DNA of 64,000 nucleotides from Tectiglobus sp965224045 (GTDB lineage Bacteria; Pseudomonadota; Alphaproteobacteria; Rhizobiales; Hyphomicrobiaceae): the NCBI GenBank assembly GCA_965224045.1, contig CBDCYD010000016.1, positions 744,001 to 808,000 on the forward strand, given 5' to 3'. The notes beneath the pieces are model-generated. The model saw only the letters and a list, made by a program, of their open reading frames with translations. It searched no databases and had not been told where the DNA came from. Below, in pieces: positions 24,702 to 32,703 of the stretch. Numbering within the stretch: the stretch's first letter is position 1; each line of letters opens with the position of its first letter. A program made the position numbers and the translations under genes.

Positions 24702-26453
24702 TCAATTGTTGCCAAGAAGCATGTCGAACAGCGTTTTTGGCTTCCGGCGTCGGCGGCCGCGCCGTCGGGACGAGGTGCGACGGCGGGCTGCCGGCCTGGA
24801 ATCCTGCGCCCATGGTGCCCAATTCGGGCCGTCGCCCTGGTTGGCCCATGTGTTGCGGCGGCGACGTGTTCGCGGTGCCACTGCGACCGGTGCGACGCGC
24901 TGGCGGACGAGAACATGCTGGGCGGATAGCCCGTCAAGGCTTGCCACGGTGACGCGGCCGTTCTGCCATGTCCATTTCGAACGCTGCTTGCCAACGCGGT
25001 CCGGAACCAGGTCGACCACGGTCTGTGAGGATGTGTTGACGAGGGCGGCATACTCGACTTCGACCGTGCCTGAAGTCGTCTCGCGTTTGCCGGCTGCAAA
25101 TCGCAGCAGACCGATGCCTTCGAATTCATCACCCTGTTCCGCCCATTCGATGATCCGCGGTCTGGCCTGCGAAATCGTTTCGAGTGGAACGCGCAGCTTT
25201 TCGAAATCCTCGTGGACCGCGTAGTGGCGCTCACGGTCGACGACGACGCGCCACGGACCGAAGCCTAGCTCCGGGAGGATGACCGGCTGATTGGGGACAG
25301 GCTGACCAAGCCGCGCGAGCCCGAATTCGGCGTTCTTCAGTTTTGGATCGAGCGCGAGGGCTGCGCGATAGCTTTGCACCGCCTTTTCGGTTTCGGCCAG
25401 CGCCTCTTCCAATTCCCCCTTTGCCCACTGCACGATCGCGCTCTTCGGTGCCAGGCGCATTGCCTTTTCGATTTCCTGCGTACCAAGTTCCGGTTGCCCT
25501 TGCTTTTTGTACATCAAGGCGCGGTAGGCGAAGGTGACGCCGGCCTTGGGCATCAAGGTGAGTGACTGGGCGAGATCCTGTTCGGCTTGTTCGAAGTTAT
25601 CCAGCAGGACGTAGGCGTGACCGCGCTCTCGGAAGGCGGTCGCCGAGTTGGGTACGAGTTCGAGAACTTTGCTGAAGTCCGTTGCTGCCGCCTCGATGTT
25701 GCGTGACTTGAGATAGGCGCGGCCGCGGGCAAGGTAGGCGCCTGCGTTGGTTGGATCGAAGGCGATGGCGCGGCTCAGATCCTGGGCGGCGCTGGCATAG
25801 TCGTCGAGGTCGGCGTGGACCTGGCCGCGAAGGCGATAGCCGAGGGCAAAGCGATTGTCGTTGATCAAGGCGCGGTTGAGGTCGCGCATGGCGGCATACG
25901 GCCTGTTTTGGGCGATCTTGACCCGTGCTCTGCCGCCGAGCGGTTCGGCTCGTCCAGGGTCGAGTTTCACCGCCATCGTGTAGTCGTCAATGGCGCGGCT
26001 GAACTGACGCATGCGGACGCGTGCTGCGGCACGGTTGTTGAAGGCGGCAACATAGCGCGGCGAGAGCACGATGGCGCGGTCGAAGTCCTTGATCGCTTCT
26101 TTCGTGAGACCGAGGCTCAACAGTACGCTGCCACGGTTGTTGTAGGCGGCGGCATACTCCGGAAACAGCCGCACGGCTTCGTTGAAGTCCGCGATCGCAT
26201 TCTTGATCAGCCTCATCCGCGCGTGTACGACGCCGCGGTCGGTGAGGATGACACCCTTACGATCATTGGTGAGTTGGCGGTCCTTCAGAGCTTCGCCGTA
26301 AAGCCGGACAGCTTCGCTCAACTCGCCCTTGGCTTGGGCGAGGCCGGCCTGACGTGCCTTGACGAGGCCGGTCAGATCGTCAGCGGCAAAGGACGGTGCT
26401 GCGAGGAACGCGCCAATGGCGGCCAGAGCCAGCAAATGTCTAACGTCGCGCAT
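24702..26453 (-). CDS. Exported TPR-repeat protein with Arg-rich C-terminus
   Basis: Periplasmic or secreted protein of 583 residues. It has a signal peptide (residues 1-23, APSFA/ADD) and then about ten 34-residue TPR units across residues 30-370, recognisable by repeated AAAYNNRGSVLLSLG-, AAFNNRAAARVRM- and AYLARGRAYLKSR-type helices. A C-terminal beta-rich region (390-510) contains WRVVVDRERHYAVHEDFEK, and the last 60 residues are strongly basic, with RRRGRRRRKPKT near the end. TPR proteins are scaffolds, and no partner is evident. It is last in a minus-strand run that includes the dehydrogenase and nnr genes. Confidence 0.85.
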   Translation of the reverse strand: MRDVRHLLALAAIGAFLAAPSFAADDLTGLVKARQAGLAQAKGELSEAVRLYGEALKDRQLTNDRKGVILTDRGVVHARMRLIKNAIADFNEAVRLFPEYAAAYNNRGSVLLSLGLTKEAIKDFDRAIVLSPRYVAAFNNRAAARVRMRQFSRAIDDYTMAVKLDPGRAEPLGGRARVKIAQNRPYAAMRDLNRALINDNRFALGYRLRGQVHADLDDYASAAQDLSRAIAFDPTNAGAYLARGRAYLKSRNIEAAATDFSKVLELVPNSATAFRERGHAYVLLDNFEQAEQDLAQSLTLMPKAGVTFAYRALMYKKQGQPELGTQEIEKAMRLAPKSAIVQWAKGELEEALAETEKAVQSYRAALALDPKLKNAEFGLARLGQPVPNQPVILPELGFGPWRVVVDRERHYAVHEDFEKLRVPLETISQARPRIIEWAEQGDEFEGIGLLRFAAGKRETTSGTVEVEYAALVNTSSQTVVDLVPDRVGKQRSKWTWQNGRVTVASLDGLSAQHVLVRQRVAPVAVAPRTRRRRNTWANQGDGPNWAPWAQDSRPAARRRTSSRRRGRRRRKPKTLFDMLLGNN

Positions 26454-26528
26454 ATCGTGTTCCGGTGACGCGTGCCCGCCACGGCCGGTCCGCTCGGGCG
26501 GCTTCTAGTCGACTCACTGCCACATTGC

Positions 26529-27611
26529 CTAGCTTCGAACAATGGCAGCAATGGCGTCGCCGAGTTCCTGTGTGTTTGCCTTGCCACCCATATCGGCAGT
26601 GAGCGCGGCTTTGTCCTTGATGACCTGTTCGATGGCATCGACGATGGCCTTGGCGGCCTCGGGGTGGCCGAGATGCTCGAGCATCATGGCGCCGGACCAG
26701 ATTTGCCCGATGGGGTTGGAAATGTTCTGGCCTGCAATATCCGGAGCGCTGCCGTGCACGGGTTCGAACATTGATGGAAAGTCCTTTTCAGGATTGATGT
26801 TGGCGCCCGGCGCAATCGCGATCGTGCCGGTCGTTGCGGGGCCGAGGTCCGAGAGGATATCGCCGAACAGGTTCGAGCCGACGATCACATCGAACCAGTG
26901 TGGATTGCGCACGAGGTGGGCCGTCAGGATGTCAATGTGATACTGCTCGGTCTTGATGTCCGGATATTCTTTGGAAATGTCGGCAAATCGCTCATCCCAG
27001 TAGGGCATCGAAATCGAGATGCCATTGGATTTGGTCGCCGACGTCACCGAGCCCTTGCCCTCGGACTTTGCAAGTTCGAAGGCGTAGCGCATGACGCGGT
27101 CGCAGCCCTTGCGCGTGAAGATGGCCTGCTGAACGGCCATCTCGAGATCGGTGCCCTCGAACTGGCGGCCGCCGACGGAGGAGTATTCGCCCTCGTTGTT
27201 CTCGCGCACGATCCAGTAGTCGATATCGCCGGGTTTGCGACCGGCAAGGGGGCAGGGCAGGCCCTCGAACAGCCGGACGGGGCGCAGGTTGATGTACTGC
27301 TGGAATTCGCGCCGGATCGGGATCAGGAGGCCCCAGAGCGAGACGTGATCCGGGACGCCGGGAAAGCCGACGGCGCCAAGGAAGACGGCATCGCTGTCGC
27401 GGATCTGGGTGAGGCCGTCTTCCGGCATCATCGCGCCGGTCTTGTGGAAGCGCTCGCAGCTCCAGTCGTACTCGGTGAACTTGAAGGCCAAATCGTAGCG
27501 CGCCGCGGCGGCCTCCAAAACTTTGATGCCTTCAGGGACAACCTCGTGGCCAATGCCATCGCCGGGGACGACGGCGATCTTCATTTCGTTGGATTTTTTG
27601 GCGTCGGCCAC
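26529..27611 (-). CDS. Tartrate dehydrogenase / D-malate dehydrogenase (isocitrate/isopropylmalate DH family)
   Basis: NAD-dependent beta-decarboxylating dehydrogenase of 360 residues. It has the family start MKIAVVPGDGIGHEV, the substrate loop RREFQQYINLRPVRLF, IVRENNEGEYSSVGG, the Lys in SATKSNG, the metal-site segment SNLFGDILSDLGP and EPVHGSAPDIAGQ. IVRENNEGEYS together with the VSLWGLLIPIR stretch points to the TtuC/DmlA branch (tartrate, D-malate) rather than LeuB or Icd. The start is a GTG at 27611 with GGAGG nine bases upstream. It is 60 bases downstream of nnr and likely shares its transcript. Confidence 0.88.
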   Translation of the reverse strand: MADAKKSNEMKIAVVPGDGIGHEVVPEGIKVLEAAAARYDLAFKFTEYDWSCERFHKTGAMMPEDGLTQIRDSDAVFLGAVGFPGVPDHVSLWGLLIPIRREFQQYINLRPVRLFEGLPCPLAGRKPGDIDYWIVRENNEGEYSSVGGRQFEGTDLEMAVQQAIFTRKGCDRVMRYAFELAKSEGKGSVTSATKSNGISISMPYWDERFADISKEYPDIKTEQYHIDILTAHLVRNPHWFDVIVGSNLFGDILSDLGPATTGTIAIAPGANINPEKDFPSMFEPVHGSAPDIAGQNISNPIGQIWSGAMMLEHLGHPEAAKAIVDAIEQVIKDKAALTADMGGKANTQELGDAIAAIVRS

Positions 27612-27671
27612 GGCTGTTTCCTCCGGGAGGTTGTCTTGATCTGGCGGAAGTCAGATTAGCTACTAAAGCCG

Positions 27672-29219
27672 TCAGCCGGGCTTGTCACGTGTGGTCGTGG
27701 ACGGGGCTTGCCATGCTGAGCGGAAGGCCGGCAGGTGTCCGGCCATAACATCGGGCACGGCTGCGGGGAGGTCTTCTGCTGTCAGGCCCGGCCCGCAGAT
27801 GCGTGATGCGGCGCCGTGGATCCAGGTGGCAGCACACGCGCCCTGCCAGCCAGGGACGGACTGGGCCAGCAGGCCGACGACGAAGCCGGCGAGAACGTCG
27901 CCGCTGCCGGCGGTGGCAAGCCAAGGTTCCGCGTTGTCGTTGATGGCGGCACGGCCGTCGGGCGCGGCGATGACCGTGTCGGCACCTTTCAATAGGACGA
28001 TGGCGCCCGATTCTCGGGCCGCGTGTCTGGCGCGTTCAAGTTTGTTTGCATCAAACGTGCCGAACAGTCTGCTGAATTCGCCTTCGTGCGGGGTGAGTAC
28101 GACTGGCCGTGAGAGTGGCCGGCTCATGCGCGCGTTAATTGCGTCGAACAGGATTTTCGGCTTGGTTTCAAATGCCGACAGGGCGTCGGCGTCCAGCACG
28201 ACGGCAGCTGGAGAGGCCAGTGCCTGAAGCACGCGGTCCCGCGTGGTTTCGCCGGGCCCGGCACCGGGGCCCAGTAGAATTGCGTTCTTGCGCGGGTCGC
28301 TGAGCAGAGCGGCGACGTTACCGTTGCCCGACAGCGGGGCAATCATGACGGCTGTGAGATGGGCTGCGTTGGCGGCGACGGCATCTTCGGGGCTTGCGAC
28401 CGTGACGAGGCCTGCGCCGATGCGCAGGGCGCCGCCGGCGGCAAGCCGGGCGGCACCGGTGGCGTGGATCGGACCGGATAGGACGACGGCGTGACCGCGC
28501 GAATACTTGTGCTCAGCCAGGGCGCGCGGCTGCCAATCCGCCTCCCAAAGTTCCAGTGCGTTGCGAAAAGTAGTAGGGCCGATGTCGTCCAGAACCGATG
28601 ATGGAATGGCGATATCGACCACCTCCACGGTACCGCAAAGGAGCCGGCCCGGCAGTAGAAGATGCCCGGGCTTCAGTCGAAAGAACGTGACTGTCGCGTC
28701 GGCCTCGACCACCGGGCCGGTTGCAATGCCACTGGTTCCGTCGAGTCCGCTGGGTACGTCCACGGCCAGAACTTTGGCCGGGCTGGCATTGATCCTTTCG
28801 ACAAGGTCTTCTGCTGCACCGTCGAGCGGGCGGGTGAGACCGGCACCGAACAGGGCGTCGACGATGATGTCGGGCGCCGTGAGATCCAGTTGCTGTGGCC
28901 GGGAGATTTTATCCTGCCAGCGTGATGCGGCTGCGGCGGCGTCGCCCGTGAGCCTGTTCCTTTCGCCGAGCAGGGCCAGTTGTACGACATGACCGCGCTG
29001 TTGAAGGAGGCGCGCTGCGACGAAGCCATCGCCACCGTTGTTGCCGGGCCCGCAGAGAACCGTCACCGTGGCGGATTTGCCGTGTAGCCGTTCGGCCATG
29101 TCAGCGACGGCGCGGCCGGCGTTTTCCATCAGCGTGAGGCCGGGGATGCCGCTTGCGATGGTGCGGCGGTCGGCTTCGGCCATCTCGGCGGTGGTCAGGA
29201 GTTCGAGCGGAAGTGCCAT
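27672..29219 (-). CDS. nnr: Bifunctional NAD(P)H-hydrate epimerase / ADP-dependent dehydratase
   Basis: Metabolite-repair enzyme, 515 residues, fusing the YjeF_N epimerase (residues 1-215; LCGPGNNGGDGFVAARLL, VDVPSGLDGTSG) to the ribokinase-like dehydratase (residues 230-510; LLGPGAGPGETTRD, VVLTPHEGEFSRLF, LATAGSGDVLAG). It epimerises R-NADHX and then dehydrates S-NADHX back to NADH using ADP. Both active-site regions are intact. It starts 7 bases after the VOC gene stop and lies next to glnB-glnA, a neighbourhood also found in other alphaproteobacteria. Confidence 0.95.
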   Translation of the reverse strand: MALPLELLTTAEMAEADRRTIASGIPGLTLMENAGRAVADMAERLHGKSATVTVLCGPGNNGGDGFVAARLLQQRGHVVQLALLGERNRLTGDAAAAASRWQDKISRPQQLDLTAPDIIVDALFGAGLTRPLDGAAEDLVERINASPAKVLAVDVPSGLDGTSGIATGPVVEADATVTFFRLKPGHLLLPGRLLCGTVEVVDIAIPSSVLDDIGPTTFRNALELWEADWQPRALAEHKYSRGHAVVLSGPIHATGAARLAAGGALRIGAGLVTVASPEDAVAANAAHLTAVMIAPLSGNGNVAALLSDPRKNAILLGPGAGPGETTRDRVLQALASPAAVVLDADALSAFETKPKILFDAINARMSRPLSRPVVLTPHEGEFSRLFGTFDANKLERARHAARESGAIVLLKGADTVIAAPDGRAAINDNAEPWLATAGSGDVLAGFVVGLLAQSVPGWQGACAATWIHGAASRICGPGLTAEDLPAAVPDVMAGHLPAFRSAWQAPSTTTRDKPG

Positions 29220-29226
29220 GACTGAT

Positions 29227-29607
29227 TCAAACGTACTGGCTCAGTTCGATCAGATTGCCATCGGGATCGCGAATATAATAGGAGCGGATTTCGCCGCGCG
29301 CGCCGGTGCGCGGGCCGGGACCGGCGATGACGGTGATGCCGCATGCGGCGAGATGGCTTTCGACGGTGTCGAGATCGTCCACCAAAAAGCACAGGTCCGC
29401 GGAGCCTGACCAGGCGCGGGCGGCGCGGGGTTCAAATTCGTTGCCAACCTCATGCAGGTTGATCTTGCGGTCCCCGAAGAGCAAGGCCGAGCGGCGATGT
29501 TCGCCGAACACAACGTGGGTCATGCCAAGAACGCGTTCGTAAAAGGAGACGGTGGCCTCGATCGAGGCCACGGTCAGGACGAGGTGATCGATGTCGGTGA
29601 CGCGCAT
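29227..29607 (-). CDS. VOC family (glyoxalase/dioxygenase-fold) protein
   Basis: A 126-residue metalloprotein of the vicinal oxygen chelate fold, built of two beta-alpha-beta-beta-beta modules: DHLVLTVASIEATVSFYERVLGM and then DLCFLVDDLDTVESHLAACG, ending YYIRDPDGNLIELSQYV. Candidate metal ligands are the His of DIDHLVL, the His of INLHEVG and the Glu of LIELSQY. The family includes glyoxalase I, fosfomycin-resistance proteins and extradiol dioxygenases; this length fits uncharacterised VirulenceF/FosX-like members. It is the first gene of the minus-strand run with nnr. Confidence 0.85.
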   Translation of the reverse strand: MRVTDIDHLVLTVASIEATVSFYERVLGMTHVVFGEHRRSALLFGDRKINLHEVGNEFEPRAARAWSGSADLCFLVDDLDTVESHLAACGITVIAGPGPRTGARGEIRSYYIRDPDGNLIELSQYV

Positions 29608-29840
29608 GGCGGGCTCTATTGAATGTCGGTGCGGCGCATTGCGCCGAAACTCCCTGCAGTTAACAGTCTCGCGCGTTCGAAGACCGGAGGCAATGCGGCC
29701 GGAGCCGTCACTTCTGATTGCTCAAAAAATGTGCACCTTGCATAGGTTTTTATCGTTCACTCGGTTTGGAAATTGCCGTCAGCCTGGGCAAGTCCTTGGT
29801 TTGACTCATGATATCAATGTGTTAATGCGCTGGTAACCAG
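29608..29840. other. Divergent upstream region of VOC gene and glnBA
   Basis: No gene is supported between the VOC start (29607) and the sigma-54-like promoter. A TGCACCTTGCA stretch at 29732-29742 contains a half-site resembling the NtrC consensus (TGCACC with a paired GGTGCA), but the second half is not recognisable. The region is AT-richer than its surroundings, as expected for regulatory DNA. Confidence 0.4.
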
Positions 29841-29857
29841 TTGGCACGCGCCGTGCT
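29841..29857 (+). promoter_or_regulatory. Sigma-54 (RpoN)-type promoter of glnBA
   Basis: ttggcacgcgccgtgct contains TGGCAC and GC at the -24 and -12 positions with the required spacing; the -12 box is GTGCT instead of the favoured TTGCT/TTGCA. A start about 12 bases downstream would give a roughly 60-base leader to the glnB ATG at 29928. This agrees with NtrC/RpoN control of glnB in related bacteria. Confidence 0.7.
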
Positions 29858-29927
29858 TAGAGCACGGCAAAACGTCACGTCCGGATCACGGACATGGCCA
29901 AAACCGCGCGTGGAAGGATCCCGGCCC

Positions 29928-30266
29928 ATGAAGAAGATCGAAGCCATCATCAAGCCGTTCAAGCTGGACGAGGTGAAAGAGGCGCTGCAAGAAATCGGTC
30001 TGCAGGGCATTACGGTGATCGAGGCAAAGGGCTTTGGCCGCCAGAAGGGTCACACCGAGCTCTATCGGGGGGCGGAATACGTCGTCGACTTCCTGCCGAA
30101 GGTCAAAGTCGAAGTCATTCTGGCCGACGATCAGCTCGACAAGGCTGTGGAAGCCATTCAGAACGCCGCGAAGACCGGCCGCATCGGCGATGGCAAAATC
30201 TTCGTCTCGACCATCGACGAAGCCATTCGAATCCGAACGGGTGAGACAGGTGCCGACGCGGTCTGA
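29928..30266 (+). CDS. glnB: Nitrogen regulatory protein P-II
   Basis: Trimeric signal protein of 112 residues that reads 2-oxoglutarate, ATP/ADP and, through uridylylation, glutamine. The T-loop carries Tyr51 (ELYRGAEYVVDF), the uridylylation site, and the B-loop region AKTGRIGDGKIFV is intact. The ATG at 29928 follows GGAAGGA and gives the standard MKKIEAIIKPFKLDEV start; the frame stays open upstream, across the promoter. It is followed 127 bases later by glnA. It is expected to control GlnE and NtrB and so the activity and synthesis of the next gene product. Confidence 0.97.
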   Translation: MKKIEAIIKPFKLDEVKEALQEIGLQGITVIEAKGFGRQKGHTELYRGAEYVVDFLPKVKVEVILADDQLDKAVEAIQNAAKTGRIGDGKIFVSTIDEAIRIRTGETGADAV

Positions 30267-30393
30267 ACCTGTTTCGCTCCGCATAATACTGTTTGCCAGG
30301 CGGCCTCAATTCGTTCCTCAGGCGTGGGCTGCCTGATCCTGTCTTTTGGCTCAAACCATCAATCATTACGGCAACACAACAGGGGGAGTTCCC

Positions 30394-31803
30394 ATGACCA
30401 CACCTGCCGATCTCGTCAAGTCCATCAAGGAAAAGGACGTCAAGTTCGTCGACTTTCGTTTCTCGGATACACGTGGAAAAATGCAGCACGTAACGGCTGA
30501 TGCAAATGTCGTCGACGAGGCGATGTTTGCCGAAGGCTATCCGTTCGACGGTTCTTCGATTGCCGGCTGGAAGGGCATCGAGGCCTCCGACATGTTGCTG
30601 ATGGTCGACCCGGAATCGGCGCATATCGACCCGTTCTTCGCCCAAAAGACGCTGGCTGTGTTCTGCGACGTGGTCGAGCCGTCGACCGGCGAACTTTACG
30701 AGCGCGACCCGCGCGGGACGTCGAAGAAGGCGGAAGCCTATCTCAAGTCGACCGGGATCGGTGATACGGTGTTCTTTGGCCCCGAAGCCGAATTCTTCGT
30801 GTTCGACGACGTGAAGTTTCGAGCCGATCCGTACGACACCGGGTTCAAGCTCGATTCCTCTGAACTGCCGTCGAACTCGGACCGCGACTACGAGATGGGC
30901 AACCTCGGCCACCGGCCGCGGACCAAGGGCGGCTACTTTCCCGTACCGCCGGTCGACAGCTGCCAGGACATTCGCTCGGAAATGCTGTCAGTGATGGCGG
31001 AAATGGGCGTCGTAACGGAGAAGCATCACCACGAAGTCGGCTCGGCGCAGCACGAACTCGGCATCAAGTTCCAGACGATGGTCACGATGGCCGATCATCT
31101 GCAGATCTATAAGTATGCGATCCACAACGTCGCGCAGGCCTACGGCAAGACGGCAACGTTCATGCCGAAGCCCGTCTACGGTGACAACGGTTCCGGCATG
31201 CACTGCCACCAGTCGATCTGGAAGGGTGGCGAGCCGACCTTCGCCGGCAACCAGTATTCGGACCTTTCGGAAAACTGCCTCTTCTACATCGGCGGCATCC
31301 TGAAGCACGCCAAGGCGATCAATGCCTTCGCCAATGCTTCGACGAACTCATACAAGCGTCTGGTGCCCGGTTACGAGGCGCCGGTTCTGCTCGCCTATTC
31401 GGCGCGGAACCGGTCAGCATCTTGCCGGATACCTTACACGACGTCGCCAAAAGCCAAGCGTGTCGAGATTCGCTTCCCGGATCCGACCGCAAACCCATAC
31501 CTGGCGTTCGCGGCGATGCTGATGGCGGGCCTCGACGGTATCCAAAACAAGATCCATCCGGGCGATCCGATGGACAAAAATCTCTACGACCTGCCGCCGG
31601 CAGAGCTTGCCGAGATCCCAACAGTTGCCGGGTCGTTGCGCGAAGCGCTCAACAGCCTCGACGCCGACCGCGCCTTTCTCAAGGCCGGTAACGTGTTCTC
31701 GGACGATCTGATCGATGCCTATATCGAGCTCAAGATGGAAGAGGTTGAACGCTGTGATATGACCCCGCATCCGGTCGAGTTCGACATGTACTATTCGGTC
31801 TGA
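30394..31803 (+). CDS. glnA: Glutamine synthetase type I
   Basis: Dodecameric enzyme of 469 residues, normal for GSI, making glutamine from glutamate, ammonia and ATP. Signatures include YPFDGSSIAGW (beta-grasp end), FFGPEAEFFVFDDV, VPPVDSCQDIRSEM, KPVYGDNGSGMHCHQS and the adenylylation loop NLYDLPPAE with Tyr398, so GlnE control is expected. The ATG at 30394 follows GGGGGAG; a TTG at 30346 is in frame but would add 16 unconserved residues. It is co-transcribed with glnB; a strong terminator follows 33 bases after the stop. Confidence 0.98.
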   Translation: MTTPADLVKSIKEKDVKFVDFRFSDTRGKMQHVTADANVVDEAMFAEGYPFDGSSIAGWKGIEASDMLLMVDPESAHIDPFFAQKTLAVFCDVVEPSTGELYERDPRGTSKKAEAYLKSTGIGDTVFFGPEAEFFVFDDVKFRADPYDTGFKLDSSELPSNSDRDYEMGNLGHRPRTKGGYFPVPPVDSCQDIRSEMLSVMAEMGVVTEKHHHEVGSAQHELGIKFQTMVTMADHLQIYKYAIHNVAQAYGKTATFMPKPVYGDNGSGMHCHQSIWKGGEPTFAGNQYSDLSENCLFYIGGILKHAKAINAFANASTNSYKRLVPGYEAPVLLAYSARNRSASCRIPYTTSPKAKRVEIRFPDPTANPYLAFAAMLMAGLDGIQNKIHPGDPMDKNLYDLPPAELAEIPTVAGSLREALNSLDADRAFLKAGNVFSDDLIDAYIELKMEEVERCDMTPHPVEFDMYYSV

Positions 31804-31835
31804 TGCAAACGTCGGGAATTATCCAATGCTATGCG

Positions 31836-31862
31836 AGGGCGGCTTTCGAGCCGCCCTTTTTG
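31836..31862 (+). terminator. Rho-independent terminator of glnBA
   Basis: Nine-bp GC-rich stem agggcggct / agccgccct with a TTCG tetraloop, running into TTTTT at 31857-31861. It lies 33 bases past the glnA stop, in the right orientation and with no gene in between. Confidence 0.92.
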
Positions 31863-31930
31863 TGATTGATCTGGCGCGTGTCGAATGTCCGCCGTGCAGT
31901 AGTGACCAGACAGTGGTGAAGGTTCAGCCA

Positions 31931-32602
31931 ATGCCGGAGCATAATGCAGCAAAGGCCCTTCAGGGCCTCGCCGGCCGCAAAACCGGCGGGCCTGAATTCG
32001 ACGCCGTATTGTTCGACCTGCTGACCGCGCTGATCGATTCCTGGACACTGTGGAACGATGTTGCCGGGTCGGATGAAGATGGGCTCCGGTGGCGCCAGGC
32101 CTATCTCGCGGTGACATATGGTGCGGGTGCTTACCGAGACTATGAGACGCTCGTGGGCGAGGCGGCAGTTGCTGCCGGATTGCAGCGGCAATGTGCAAGC
32201 CAACTGATCGGACGTTGGTGTGAACTGACGGCGTGGGCGGAAGCTCCGGCGATTTTGTCTGACCTGGGAGAGCGGGTCAGGATGGGCGTCGTGACAAACT
32301 GCTCGATCGCACTCGGCAAGGCGGCGGCGCGTGAGGTGTTTGCCGGATTCGATGTGGTCATGACGGCGGAGCAGGCGGGGTTCTACAAGCCTTGCAAGCC
32401 GGCTTACGCAAAGGCACTCGAGGCGCTTGGCACAAAACCCGGGCGGACGTTGTTTGTTGCCGGCTCGGCCGCTGACATTCCTGGTGCGGCGGCGGTCGGG
32501 ATGCCGGTTTACTGGCACAACCGCATTGGTCTGTTGCCGGTCAGTGAGGTCGCGCCTGCGTATCACGAGCGGGACCTGGTTCGCCTAACGCAAATCGTGT
32601 GA
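31931..32602 (+). CDS. HAD-superfamily hydrolase (2-haloacid dehalogenase-like)
   Basis: Cytoplasmic protein of 223 residues with a Rossmann-type HAD core. Motif I reads FDAVLFDLLTALIDSW, with the nucleophile Asp kept but the usual second Asp replaced, as in dehalogenase-type members; motif II is GVVTNCS; motif III Lys is in GFYKPCKPAY; motif IV is the weak FVAGSAADIPGAAAVG, where the usual acidic pair is reduced to one Asp. The start at 31931 has AAGG eight bases upstream. The substrate is unknown; reduced motif IV could mean altered metal use. It stands alone after the glnA terminator. Confidence 0.8.
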   Translation: MPEHNAAKALQGLAGRKTGGPEFDAVLFDLLTALIDSWTLWNDVAGSDEDGLRWRQAYLAVTYGAGAYRDYETLVGEAAVAAGLQRQCASQLIGRWCELTAWAEAPAILSDLGERVRMGVVTNCSIALGKAAAREVFAGFDVVMTAEQAGFYKPCKPAYAKALEALGTKPGRTLFVAGSAADIPGAAAVGMPVYWHNRIGLLPVSEVAPAYHERDLVRLTQIV

Positions 32603-32703
32603 GATCGAGCAGCGACCGGCTCGACTGCAAGGCGCGGGCGTTTGATCGCCCGCGCCAGGATGCGCCGGTGGACTTTTGACCGGGTATACGGCTGCTGTCT
32701 GGA

